Shown here: in pieces, positions 8,428-16,205 of the stretch
Numbering within the stretch: position 1 is the stretch's first letter
How the letters are laid out: each line of letters begins with the position of its first letter
Source of the DNA: Comamonas sp. KCTC 72670
GTDB taxonomy: Bacteria > Myxococcota > Myxococcia > Myxococcales > Myxococcaceae
Direction: 5' to 3'
Assembly: GCA_014656495.1 (NCBI GenBank)
Contig: BNCN01000018.1
Coordinates: forward strand, 62,001-126,000
Length of the DNA: 64,000 nucleotides
Translations under genes and position numbers: made by a program
Notes under the pieces: generated by a model
Databases searched by the model: none
Told to the model about the DNA's origin: nothing
What the model saw: only the letters and a program-made list of their open reading frames with translations

Positions 8428-10524
8428 TCAGGGCAGGGTGGGCACGTGGTCGAAGTCCATGGTGCTCACCGGAGCAAAGGCCTCGAAGCGGTCCGCGCGG
8501 CGGTCCAGCGTGCGAGCCTTGTGGATGAGGCTCCCCAACTCCGCGACGGGCGCGAGGCTCCTCATCCGTGGGCTGAGGTGCTGCCAGAAAGAGAACAGGG
8601 TGTCATAGGTCAGCGGGCGCACCCAGTAGGAGCCCCGGAGCTTCTCTGCGAAGGCGGCGGCCACGTAGGCCAACTGCGTGGGCGGTGTGGCGTCGCGGTA
8701 GGTGGGGCGGATGACGCTTGATGGCAGCGGCTCCTCGATGAGCTCCGACGCCCCTCCCTTGGGAGTCTTGTAGCGGATGCGCAGCGTGCCGAGAGCCGCT
8801 GAGTGCTCGGTCAACTTCACTTCGTAGAGAGCGGTAACGGAGTGGCCCGCGCCCACTTCGCCCGCGTCCACGCGGTCATCGGAGAACTGCTCCTTCGTGA
8901 GCATGCGGTTCTCGTAGCCGAGCAGCCGGAAGTGGGACACGGCCTTCGGGTTGAACTCCACCTGGAGCTTCACATCCTTGGCCACCACCTGGAGCGTACC
9001 GGTGAGGTCGCGCACGAAGAGGCGGTGGGCTTCCCGGAGACGGTCGACGTAGGCGTAGTTGCCCTCGCCAACGTGAGCCAGGCGCTCCATCAACACGTCA
9101 TTGTAGTTGCCCATGCCGAAGCCCACCGTGGACAACGTGATGCCCTTCGCCGCGTGCTCACGGATGCGGTTCCAGATGCCATCGGCGTCCGTGATTCCGG
9201 TGTTGGCCACGCCATCCGAGCACAAGATGACGCGGTTGATGCCGCCCTCCACGAAGTGTGACGCCGCGAGCGAATAGCCCAGCTCCAGTCCCGCCTGGGC
9301 GTTGGTGGCGCCCTCGGTGTGGAGGCTCGCGATGGCAGCGCGGAGGATGTGCTTGTGCGTGGCGCTTGTCGGCTCCAGCACCTGCCTCGCGGTGGAGCCA
9401 TAGACAACAAGGGACACCTGATCGCGTTCGTCCAACGCGTTCACAAGGAGGTAGAGCGAACGCTTCACCAGGCCCAGCCGGCTCTCCAGGTTCATGGAGC
9501 CCGACACGTCGATGACGAACACGAGGTGGCTCGGCTTGCGCTCCGAGCGGGCGACCTCCTGGGCTTTCAGGCCGATGCGGACGACGTGGTAGCCCTTGCG
9601 CACCGGTGAGGGGAATCCCTCCATCAGGACGTTGAAGGGCACGGGCCCCCGGGACGTGTAGCCGTAGTCGAAGCTGTTGACGAACTCCTCCACGCGGACG
9701 GCGCGTTCGTCGGGCAGGCTTCCACGTTCCAGGTAGGCCCGCGTCAGCGAGTACGACGCGGAATCCGTATCGACGGAGAAGGTGGAGAAGCGCTCCTCCT
9801 CGGTGTTGACGGTGGGATTGACGCCGTGTCCCTGGAAGTACATGTGGAACGGGGAGACCGGCGCTGGGGGAGCGGCAGGCTCGGAGGGCTCGACCACGCT
9901 GAGGCTGCGCTGTGACGTCTTGGGGGGCTTGGGCGGGCCATGACGGCCTGCGGGTTGCGAGGGCAGGATGGATGCCGGGGACCCGTTGATGCTCACGCCG
10001 TATCCGTCACTGACGCCGCCCGGTACCTCCTCCGAGAGCCTTTCGTAGGACCGGGATGCGCCACCCTTGCCGCCCGGACTCGCAGCGACGATGCGCTTGA
10101 TGAACTCCTGGTCGACGTTCACGCCCATCGTCGTGGAGCCCACATCGAGTCTCGGAGGCGGAGCCGAAGCTCCCGTTCTGCTCATGCCCGTGGCGAGCAT
10201 CTCCACGTTGACGCGGAGGGTGCGCTGCGCACGCAGTGTGATGGCGGAGCGTTCATACGGTTTGTACTGCTCCAACTCGTAGCGGAGCGTGTACTTGCCC
10301 GAGGGAAGGTGCGGGAGCCGGTAAGCGCCCTTCTCATCTGTCACGACGACTTGCTCGCCCAGAAGGTTGGGCGAGGTCGCGCTCACGATGACGTCGGCGA
10401 GGGGCTTCTGGGTCGAGCCGTCCACCACCACGCCAATGATGGTGCCGTAGCCATCTTGGGCCCGCGCGAGGAAGGCCGACAGCAACAGGAAGACGCACAG
10501 CGCACTGCGTGCGAAGGAATGCAT
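8428..10524 (-). CDS. Secreted VWA-domain protein with Oar-like N-terminal region
   Basis: This 698-residue protein has a signal peptide (residues 1-22), then a carboxypeptidase-regulatory-like beta domain (about 26-105). Residues about 120-190 resemble the plug region that follows this domain in myxobacterial Oar-type TonB-dependent receptors (MGVNVDQEF, then VPGGVSDGYGVSINGSPAS). After a Pro-rich linker comes a YfbK-type module: a VWA-associated domain, a VWA domain with complete metal site DVSGSMN (D339, S341, S343), and a C-terminal DUF3520-like domain ending near residue 690. The first part of a receptor is thus joined to a VWA body with no beta-barrel. It is probably exported and mediates metal-dependent protein contacts. 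It stands alone, convergent with the efflux operon. Confidence 0.88.
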   Translation of the reverse strand: MHSFARSALCVFLLLSAFLARAQDGYGTIIGVVVDGSTQKPLADVIVSATSPNLLGEQVVVTDEKGAYRLPHLPSGKYTLRYELEQYKPYERSAITLRAQRTLRVNVEMLATGMSRTGASAPPPRLDVGSTTMGVNVDQEFIKRIVAASPGGKGGASRSYERLSEEVPGGVSDGYGVSINGSPASILPSQPAGRHGPPKPPKTSQRSLSVVEPSEPAAPPAPVSPFHMYFQGHGVNPTVNTEEERFSTFSVDTDSASYSLTRAYLERGSLPDERAVRVEEFVNSFDYGYTSRGPVPFNVLMEGFPSPVRKGYHVVRIGLKAQEVARSERKPSHLVFVIDVSGSMNLESRLGLVKRSLYLLVNALDERDQVSLVVYGSTARQVLEPTSATHKHILRAAIASLHTEGATNAQAGLELGYSLAASHFVEGGINRVILCSDGVANTGITDADGIWNRIREHAAKGITLSTVGFGMGNYNDVLMERLAHVGEGNYAYVDRLREAHRLFVRDLTGTLQVVAKDVKLQVEFNPKAVSHFRLLGYENRMLTKEQFSDDRVDAGEVGAGHSVTALYEVKLTEHSAALGTLRIRYKTPKGGASELIEEPLPSSVIRPTYRDATPPTQLAYVAAAFAEKLRGSYWVRPLTYDTLFSFWQHLSPRMRSLAPVAELGSLIHKARTLDRRADRFEAFAPVSTMDFDHVPTLP

Positions 10525-10890
10525 CGCGAATCACCTCTGAAGAACGAGAGGTGTGCATGTTCCAGAAGCGGGGCCTCGCTCGCGTCACGCGAGGCTCGCC
10601 TCTTCATCACGGTTCCCGCATGGAGCGTCGCATCCAGTGTCTTGTTGCGGACCACCTCGGGGACACCCACGGGATGGACCCGGGTCACCCTTGATGTGAA
10701 GCATCTCCATCCACGCGCGGACGGTTGCTCCATCGCACCGGTGGCGAGGTGACGGAATCCTCGAAGCCCTGCGCGATCCGCGCGAGGAGCCGAACAAAAA
10801 CGAGGAGTTGTCGCCTCCGTGCGAAGTCCACTCCGGAGGGTGTCGTGGTCGCGCGGAGGCGTTGTTCAAGCGCGTGCTTGAATCCCGAGG
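10525..10890. other. 366-bp intergenic region, no convincing gene
   Basis: This gap carries the 5' region of the VWA gene and the 3' end of the exopolysaccharide block. It contains an inverted repeat at 10574-10596 (GCCTCGC and GCGAGGC) near the VWA start and the hairpin listed at 10865-10882. Short open frames exist but have no codon bias or recognisable product. Confidence 0.5.
10865..10882 (-). terminator. Candidate terminator downstream of epsU
   Basis: A perfect 7-bp inverted repeat (TTCAAGC, loop GCGT, GCTTGAA) lies just past the last gene of the eps block. It has no clear U run on the minus strand, so its termination activity is uncertain. Confidence 0.4.
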
Positions 10891-12135
10891 CTACCGGTTC
10901 TCACCCTCACGCGAGGTCCGCACCCACTCGCCGCGCTTCTCCGCGCCGGGGCCGCGAATCATCAGCCACACCTTCCACACCACGTACACAGGCGCCCAGG
11001 CCAGGTCCAACAGCCCCCGCGCCCCCACGCCGGACACCCACCAGCCGCGCAGCACGTAGAGCCCCAGGCTCGTCAGGCTGAAGCCCGCCACGCCCAGCGC
11101 CCACGACACGGACCCGCCGGAGACCACCGCGAGCGCCCCCGCCAGCACCGAGCAGCCCACGGCCGCCAGCACCAACTGGCTCAGCGGAGGCACCAGCACG
11201 TCCATGGCCAGGTCCAGCAGCGTGCCGTCCTTCTTCCGCAGGCCGTCCTTCAAGAGCGGCCACCCGTGCAGCTTGCGCATCTGCGCGCGCCCGCCCTCCC
11301 AGCGCTGCCGCTGCGAGCGGCTCTGCTTCTCCGCGGACACCATCTCCCCCAGCACCTCCGCCTCCCAGACGTAGTGCACGCGGAAGCCGCTGCGGGCCAG
11401 ACGGATGCCGTACTCCAGGTCCTCCACCACGCTGAAGGCGTCATGCGGAACCTTGGCGAGCGCGTGGTGCGTGAAGCACATGCCGTTGCCGCGAAGGCCG
11501 CACGACACGCCCATCGCCTCGCGTCCCTGCGAGCGCACCTTGTGGAACATGCCCAGCGCGATGGTCATCAGCCGCGTGCGCCAGGACGCCGTGGGGTTCA
11601 TCACCCCGTAGTGCGCCTGCATGGCGTGCGCGGATTCAACCTGCCCCTCCTCGCCCGCGACACCCTCGATGCGCATGGCGAAGGCGGTCAGCAGGTTGGG
11701 GGACACCACCGTGTCCGCGTCCACCACCACCACGGCCTCGGCGAAGCCGTCCTTCTGGCTGAACTCGAAGGCGTGGGCCAGCGCGTAGCCCTTGCCCCGC
11801 TTCGTGGTGTCCTGGCGCTCCAGCACCATGGCGCCCGCCTCACGGGCCTTCTGCGCCGTCGCGTCCGAGCAGTTGTCCGCCACCACGATGATGCGCCGCA
11901 GGTGGGCCGGGTAGTCGACCGCGGACAGGTTCGTCACCGTCCGGGCGATGCCCAGCTCCTCGTTGTGGGAGGGGATGATGATGTCGAACTTCCTCGGCCC
12001 CACGGGCGTCGAGGGCGGGCGGGGCCGATAGGAGAACAGCGTCAGGGTCAGCAGGTAGCCACACGCCACCGCCACGGGAAGCTGCGCCACGCACAGCGCC
12101 ACGTCCAGCCACGTCCACGATGTCACGACATGCAC
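10891..12135 (-). CDS. epsU: Membrane family-2 glycosyltransferase of exopolysaccharide synthesis
   Basis: The 414-residue product has an N-terminal membrane helix and a GT-A catalytic domain with PSHNEE, the DxD-like VVDADT, the acceptor motif VVEDLEYG and QRQRWEGG, the Q/RxxRW motif of inverting GT2 enzymes. At least three C-terminal membrane helices follow. By family it transfers a sugar from a nucleotide donor on the cytoplasmic face, building the repeat unit on undecaprenyl phosphate. It begins at a GTG 15 bp after the epsV stop and is the last gene of the block. The gene order matches my memory of M. xanthus epsZ-wzx-epsY-epsX-epsW-epsV-epsU, and the symbol is given on that basis. Confidence 0.88.
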   Translation of the reverse strand: MHVVTSWTWLDVALCVAQLPVAVACGYLLTLTLFSYRPRPPSTPVGPRKFDIIIPSHNEELGIARTVTNLSAVDYPAHLRRIIVVADNCSDATAQKAREAGAMVLERQDTTKRGKGYALAHAFEFSQKDGFAEAVVVVDADTVVSPNLLTAFAMRIEGVAGEEGQVESAHAMQAHYGVMNPTASWRTRLMTIALGMFHKVRSQGREAMGVSCGLRGNGMCFTHHALAKVPHDAFSVVEDLEYGIRLARSGFRVHYVWEAEVLGEMVSAEKQSRSQRQRWEGGRAQMRKLHGWPLLKDGLRKKDGTLLDLAMDVLVPPLSQLVLAAVGCSVLAGALAVVSGGSVSWALGVAGFSLTSLGLYVLRGWWVSGVGARGLLDLAWAPVYVVWKVWLMIRGPGAEKRGEWVRTSREGENR

Positions 12136-12150
12136 CCCCGAGCGCGCGCG

Positions 12151-13677
12151 TCAGCGGCGCTCCAGCTCCGCCAGCACCGGTAGCTTCAGAATCCGCTCGA
12201 CCTGCCACTTCTCCAGAATCCGCCGGCGGATGATGTCCAACGCCAGCGCCGCGAAGATGCCCAGGCCGATGCCACCCACCACGCCCGCGGCGACGATGAG
12301 CTGCACCTTCGGCTTGGACGGCCGCTCCGGGAAGGTGGGCGGCGCCAGCACGCTGAAGCGGTGCTTCATGGACGCGCGGGAAATCTCCAGCTCCGTGCGC
12401 GCCTGGTCCAGCCGCCGCGTCTTCTCCTGGTGCCGCATCACCAGCATGCGCACCTTGTCCGCCGCCACGGACACCTCCGGGTCATCCGACGCGGGCGAGC
12501 CGCCGAACGTCGCGCCGCCCATCGCGGCCGTCGCCAGTCCGGACTCCAGCTCGGCCGGGTCCCCGCCGTTGCGCACGTACTCGTTGATGAGCTCCGTCAT
12601 CTCCGAGCGCAGCGCCACCAATTGCGGCGAGTCCTCCTGGAGCGAGGAGATGCGCTGCTCCAGGTCGGTGATGATGGGGTGCTGCGGCGAGTAGATGACG
12701 CGCTGCTCGGACAGCTGGTTGCGCAGCTCCGTCAGCCGCCGCGAGCGGAAGTCCTCCACGTCGCCAATGGCCCGGCGCTTCGTCTGAATCATGAAGCGCA
12801 TCTGCGCGAGCAGGTGGTCGGTGTTGATGCCCAGCGCGGCGTTGGCCGCGGCCGCGGTGCCGCCCCGCCGTCCCTTCTTCGCCTCTTCCTTCTTCTGCCG
12901 GGCCTCCACGCGCTTCACCGCCGCGTTGAGCTGGCCAATGGCCTCCTGGATGCCGGCGGCCTCGTCAATCACCTGCTTCTCCAGGATGGTGATGGCCTCC
13001 TGCACCGCGCCCATCTCCGCCGCCTGGCGCATGTCGAGGAAGTTCTGCTGCGCGGCCTGCACGATGTCGAGCGCCAGCTGCGGGTCGCTCCACTCCACGC
13101 CGATGGAGACGGTGCCCGTGCCGCCCTCCACGCCGACGATCATCGCCTGCTCGAGCATGGCGGTGAGCGCGTCGCGCTTGTCGTCGTCCGACATGGGCGC
13201 GGGCGGCTTGCGCAGCACCTTCTCCTTCAGCCGGCTCGCCGGGGAGCGCTGCAGCTCCCAGTACTCCACCAGCTTGGCCTGCGCGACGATGGAGCGCAGG
13301 TTGTCGTGCTTCATCACCATCTCCCACGCGGCGCGCGTGGGCTGGTCCGCGTCCACGGGGATGGAGCGCCCCGGGTTGGCCAGCGAGGAGATGATGAAGT
13401 TGCGCTGCGTCAGCATCCGCGTCTCCACGCGGTACTTGCGCGGCATGATCTTGCTGACGCCCACGGCCATCGCGGACACGGTGCCCATCACCACCAGGGC
13501 GAGGAACCAATGCCGGAGCACCGCGTTCTTCAAATAGAAGACCGCGTCGATGGCGAAGCCCCAGTCGATGAGGTCCGCAGGCGCGTTCGTCTCCGGACGC
13601 TCCGGAGTGAACGCGGGCTGAGGCGCGGGCCTCAACGACGGGCGCGGCCCGGGAGCCCCGGGCGCGGGGACTGTCAC
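12151..13677 (-). CDS. epsV: Polysaccharide co-polymerase (Wzz/Wzc-like chain-length regulator)
   Basis: This 508-residue inner-membrane protein has a Pro-rich cytoplasmic N-terminus, a first membrane helix (about residues 55-75), a long periplasmic coiled-coil region and a second membrane helix near the C-terminus (IVAAGVVGGIGLGIFAALAL). The PERPSKPK motif before the last helix is the proline-rich signature of co-polymerases. No Walker A motif or tyrosine cluster follows the second helix, so the BY-kinase half of true Wzc proteins is absent. It sets chain length and may contact the export channel. Its GTG overlaps the epsW stop (GTGA), so translation is coupled to the response regulator. Confidence 0.9.
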   Translation of the reverse strand: MTVPAPGAPGPRPSLRPAPQPAFTPERPETNAPADLIDWGFAIDAVFYLKNAVLRHWFLALVVMGTVSAMAVGVSKIMPRKYRVETRMLTQRNFIISSLANPGRSIPVDADQPTRAAWEMVMKHDNLRSIVAQAKLVEYWELQRSPASRLKEKVLRKPPAPMSDDDKRDALTAMLEQAMIVGVEGGTGTVSIGVEWSDPQLALDIVQAAQQNFLDMRQAAEMGAVQEAITILEKQVIDEAAGIQEAIGQLNAAVKRVEARQKKEEAKKGRRGGTAAAANAALGINTDHLLAQMRFMIQTKRRAIGDVEDFRSRRLTELRNQLSEQRVIYSPQHPIITDLEQRISSLQEDSPQLVALRSEMTELINEYVRNGGDPAELESGLATAAMGGATFGGSPASDDPEVSVAADKVRMLVMRHQEKTRRLDQARTELEISRASMKHRFSVLAPPTFPERPSKPKVQLIVAAGVVGGIGLGIFAALALDIIRRRILEKWQVERILKLPVLAELERR

Positions 13678-14078
13678 GGAGTCCTCCTCGCCGCGCTGCT
13701 CTTGAGGAGCGACTGCACCCGCCGGGTGAACTCCTCCTGCGTGAAGGGCTTGCCCAGGTAGCCGTTGGCGCCCGCCTCCTCGGCGTGGGCCTTGTCCTCG
13801 GGCAAATCCCGCGCGCTCACCACCAGCACCGGCACGTCCGCCATGGCGGGCGTGCGGCGGATGTGCTCGCAGAGGTCATACCCGGAGATGTCCGGCAGCG
13901 TCAGGTCCAGGCACACCAGGTCCGGACGCGAGGCGGTCTCCAGATGCTTGAGCGCGGCGCGCCCGCTGGGCAGCTCCACCACTTCCTTGAACCCCATGTC
14001 CCGCAGGTAGTCGCCCAGCATCTTCCGGAAGAAGGGGGCGTCCTCCACCAAGAGGACCGTGTGCAAGTCGGACACCAT
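13674..14078 (-). CDS. epsW: Single-domain response regulator in the eps block
   Basis: The 134-residue protein is a stand-alone receiver domain: an acidic pair (VEDAP) near the start, the phospho-acceptor Asp in LVCLDLTLPD, a conserved Ser in VVSARD and Lys in GYLGKPF. No output domain is present. Its position between the exopolysaccharide export genes and the co-polymerase, with translational coupling to the latter, suggests phosphorylation-dependent control of polymer assembly or export by protein contact. No kinase is encoded nearby, so the phospho-donor is unknown. The name follows the matching M. xanthus locus order. Confidence 0.9.
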   Translation of the reverse strand: MVSDLHTVLLVEDAPFFRKMLGDYLRDMGFKEVVELPSGRAALKHLETASRPDLVCLDLTLPDISGYDLCEHIRRTPAMADVPVLVVSARDLPEDKAHAEEAGANGYLGKPFTQEEFTRRVQSLLKSSAARRTP

Positions 14079-14104
14079 CCGTCGTCAACCTTTCTGAAAC
14101 TCGC

Positions 14105-14281
14105 TCAGCCGAACCCGAGCCTTGGCACCCAGACAACGACGCCGTACGTGTATGCCGCGTTGAAGAGGACGAACCAGAGGATGGCCTTCTTCAGCCCCCG
14201 CTTGGGATTTGGATCCCGCGCCGCCTTGCCTGGCAAGGCGATGGTGAGGATGAGGACGGACATCAAAATGAGCTTCGCCAT
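14105..14281 (-). CDS. 58-residue two-helix membrane protein between epsX and epsW
   Basis: An ATG at 14281 opens a 58-codon frame starting 11 bp after the epsX stop, preceded by a GAGGG site. The product has an N-terminal hydrophobic helix (LILMSVLILTIAL), a basic loop (KAARDPNPKRGLKKA) and a second helix (ILWFVLFNAAYTYGVVVW). By the positive-inside rule the loop should be cytoplasmic, with both ends outside. It is easily missed because it lies in the tail of a longer spurious frame that runs antisense-style through epsX. It sits tightly inside the eps operon between epsX and epsW. Its role is unknown; a small subunit of the polymer machinery is possible. Confidence 0.8.
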   Translation of the reverse strand: MAKLILMSVLILTIALPGKAARDPNPKRGLKKAILWFVLFNAAYTYGVVVWVPRLGFG

Positions 14282-14292
14282 GTCGTCAGCCC

Positions 14293-15543
14293 TCAGAGCG
14301 TACCAGTTTGTCGCACGGACAGGCCCAGCGTTGCCGCCCACGTCAGCCGGGCGGCCGGGAGCTCGGGCGAGCGGCTCCAGGTGCCTCGGATGTCGGTATC
14401 CACGGACACCCATCGGCTGAGAATCCAGGAACCCGTGAAGCCTCCGGAGAGGATGCTGTCCCCACTGCTTCCTCCCACGGCCGCGGCACCGCCGCCTATC
14501 GCGGAGACCCGCACCCGGGGTCCCAGGGCCCACGTCCCCGTCAACGTGAGGTCCGCCCGGGGATAGACGCGCGCGGTGAGCCGGTCCGTGAAGGGGACGA
14601 TGCGCAGGTCCGCCCGGCCGTTGAAGTCCGCCGTGCGCGAGGGAACCCGGTGGCTCACGCCCAGATTCAGGTTGGGGAGCAGCTCCGTCCGGGGCCCGTC
14701 CAGCGGGCCGGGCTCGGGTTCTCCCTCGGCGGGCGGCACCGGCACGGAGTTCACCACGCTCACGCCGGCTCCGGCCTCCAGGGAGGTGAGCCTGTTGAGC
14801 CGGTGACCCCAGGCCTCGCGCAGCGTGACGATGGTGTTGTTCGCCCCGGTGGAGAAGCGCGCGTAGTTGAAGGCGACCGAGGTGGTGATGGCCGTCAGCG
14901 GGGACAGCGCGTGGCTGAGGGACGCGTCCGCGCGAGGGCCGTACTGCAGGGGCACGGCTTCGCGGGCGGGGCCGTCCATGCCGCCGCTGATGGAGAAGCC
15001 GCCGGAGCCGGTGATGTTCCATCGCCGGCCCAGCCAGCCGGTGTCCGCCGTCAGCGTGGTGGCCGAGGAGAGGAAGTAGACGGTGTCCGCCTGGGGCAGC
15101 GGCTGCAGCGGACCGCCGCCGCCCGGGGGCCGGAGCGGTCCGTCCGGGTCCGAGCCCGGGGTGCCGCCGGGCAGCGAGCCCAGGTCCGTGGTGAGCAGGT
15201 TGACGCTGCCCAGCACCAGCTCCTCGGACAGGCGCAGGGACAGGCCGCGCTCGGGGCGCCACAGGCCGATGAGGCGGCCCATGTGCTGGACTTCGGTGCG
15301 CGGGCGGGCGGTGACCTCCCGCAGGCTGATGCGCGGGCCGTACTCCATCTGGAGCGCGGCGTTGCCGTCGCGCAGCTCCAGGCCCAGCAGGGGCGTGACG
15401 TCCGTGTCGCCCGCGACGCGGGGCGCGTCCGGGGTGGGGTCCTCGTTGGAGCGCACGCGCGAGTCGACGCGCGCGGCCGTGGAGTAGGTGACGGAGGCGG
15501 AGGCCACCTCCATCCACGCCACGGTGAGGACCGTCCCCAGCAC
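14293..15543 (-). CDS. epsX: Outer-membrane beta-barrel partner of the exopolysaccharide export channel
   Basis: The 416-residue product has a short N-terminal export-like segment followed by many alternating-hydrophobicity strands separated by Gly/Pro/Asp-rich turns, ending in a strand (TLGLSVRQTGTL). This is the pattern of a large beta-barrel. It begins at a GTG 4 nt after the epsY stop with a GGAG site. I recall work in M. xanthus describing a composite translocon in which a short OPX lipoprotein (EpsY) works with an integral barrel (EpsX) in place of a Wza C-terminal helix. The gene pair here fits that arrangement. Assignment rests on context and barrel character, since barrel sequences diverge quickly. 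Confidence 0.82.
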   Translation of the reverse strand: MLGTVLTVAWMEVASASVTYSTAARVDSRVRSNEDPTPDAPRVAGDTDVTPLLGLELRDGNAALQMEYGPRISLREVTARPRTEVQHMGRLIGLWRPERGLSLRLSEELVLGSVNLLTTDLGSLPGGTPGSDPDGPLRPPGGGGPLQPLPQADTVYFLSSATTLTADTGWLGRRWNITGSGGFSISGGMDGPAREAVPLQYGPRADASLSHALSPLTAITTSVAFNYARFSTGANNTIVTLREAWGHRLNRLTSLEAGAGVSVVNSVPVPPAEGEPEPGPLDGPRTELLPNLNLGVSHRVPSRTADFNGRADLRIVPFTDRLTARVYPRADLTLTGTWALGPRVRVSAIGGGAAAVGGSSGDSILSGGFTGSWILSRWVSVDTDIRGTWSRSPELPAARLTWAATLGLSVRQTGTL

Positions 15544-15546
15544 GGG

Positions 15547-16188
15547 TTACTCCACCACCACCACGTCACCGGGGCGCAGGCGGAAGGCCGGCGCGCGTCC
15601 CTCGGCGTGGATGAGGTCGTCGTAGCGGAAGCGGATGCGCTCGGGGACGGCGTCGCCTTCTTCCTTCCGCATCACGAAGATGCGGTCCTTGTGGGCGTAC
15701 TCGGTGAAGCCGCCCGCCCCGGCCAGGGCCTGGAGCAGGCTGGCGCCCGGCTCGATTTCCAGCGGGCCAATGCGGTTCACCTCGCCCACCATCGTCACGC
15801 GGATGGGGCGCGCCATCTCCAGCGCCACGGTGACGACGGGGTGGTTGATGTAGTCCTTCAGCCGCGTCTGGATTTGCTGCGAGAGCAGCGCCGGCGTGTG
15901 GCCCGCGGCCTCCACGTCGTCCAGGAAGAGCAGGCTGATGCGGCCGTCCTCGCGCACGCGGGCCTGCGTGGTCAGCGACTCCTGGTTCCACACGCGGATG
16001 TTGAGCAGGTCGCCGGCGGCGATGCGGTACGCCGCGTCCACCGGGGGCGGCTTCTCCTGGTAGTCGTCCACCCAGGTGTACTTGCCCAGCCCCCGGCAGG
16101 CGGGCGCCAGCAGCAGCAGCGCGGCGCAGGCGAGCGTGCGCCAGGGGCGGCGCGGGGTGGAGGCGGGGGGACGGTGCGTGGACGGCAT
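15547..16188 (-). CDS. epsY: Short OPX polysaccharide export lipoprotein (Wza family)
   Basis: The product has a lipoprotein signal (LLLLAPAC), a polysaccharide-export (PES) domain (YRIAAGDLLNIRVWNQ onward) and one SLBB domain (about residues 140-195). It ends at LRPGDVVVVE without the C-terminal amphipathic helix that lines the outer-membrane pore in classical Wza. It therefore needs a separate pore, and epsX immediately downstream is the obvious one. The frame extends to a TTG at 16209 that overlaps the wzx stop. ATG 16188, preceded by AAGAGGA, is preferred but not certain. It acts in the periplasm and outer-membrane inner leaflet. Confidence 0.9.
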   Translation of the reverse strand: MPSTHRPPASTPRRPWRTLACAALLLLAPACRGLGKYTWVDDYQEKPPPVDAAYRIAAGDLLNIRVWNQESLTTQARVREDGRISLLFLDDVEAAGHTPALLSQQIQTRLKDYINHPVVTVALEMARPIRVTMVGEVNRIGPLEIEPGASLLQALAGAGGFTEYAHKDRIFVMRKEEGDAVPERIRFRYDDLIHAEGRAPAFRLRPGDVVVVE

Positions 16189-16205
16189 GAGCGGCGAGGT
16201 CCTCT

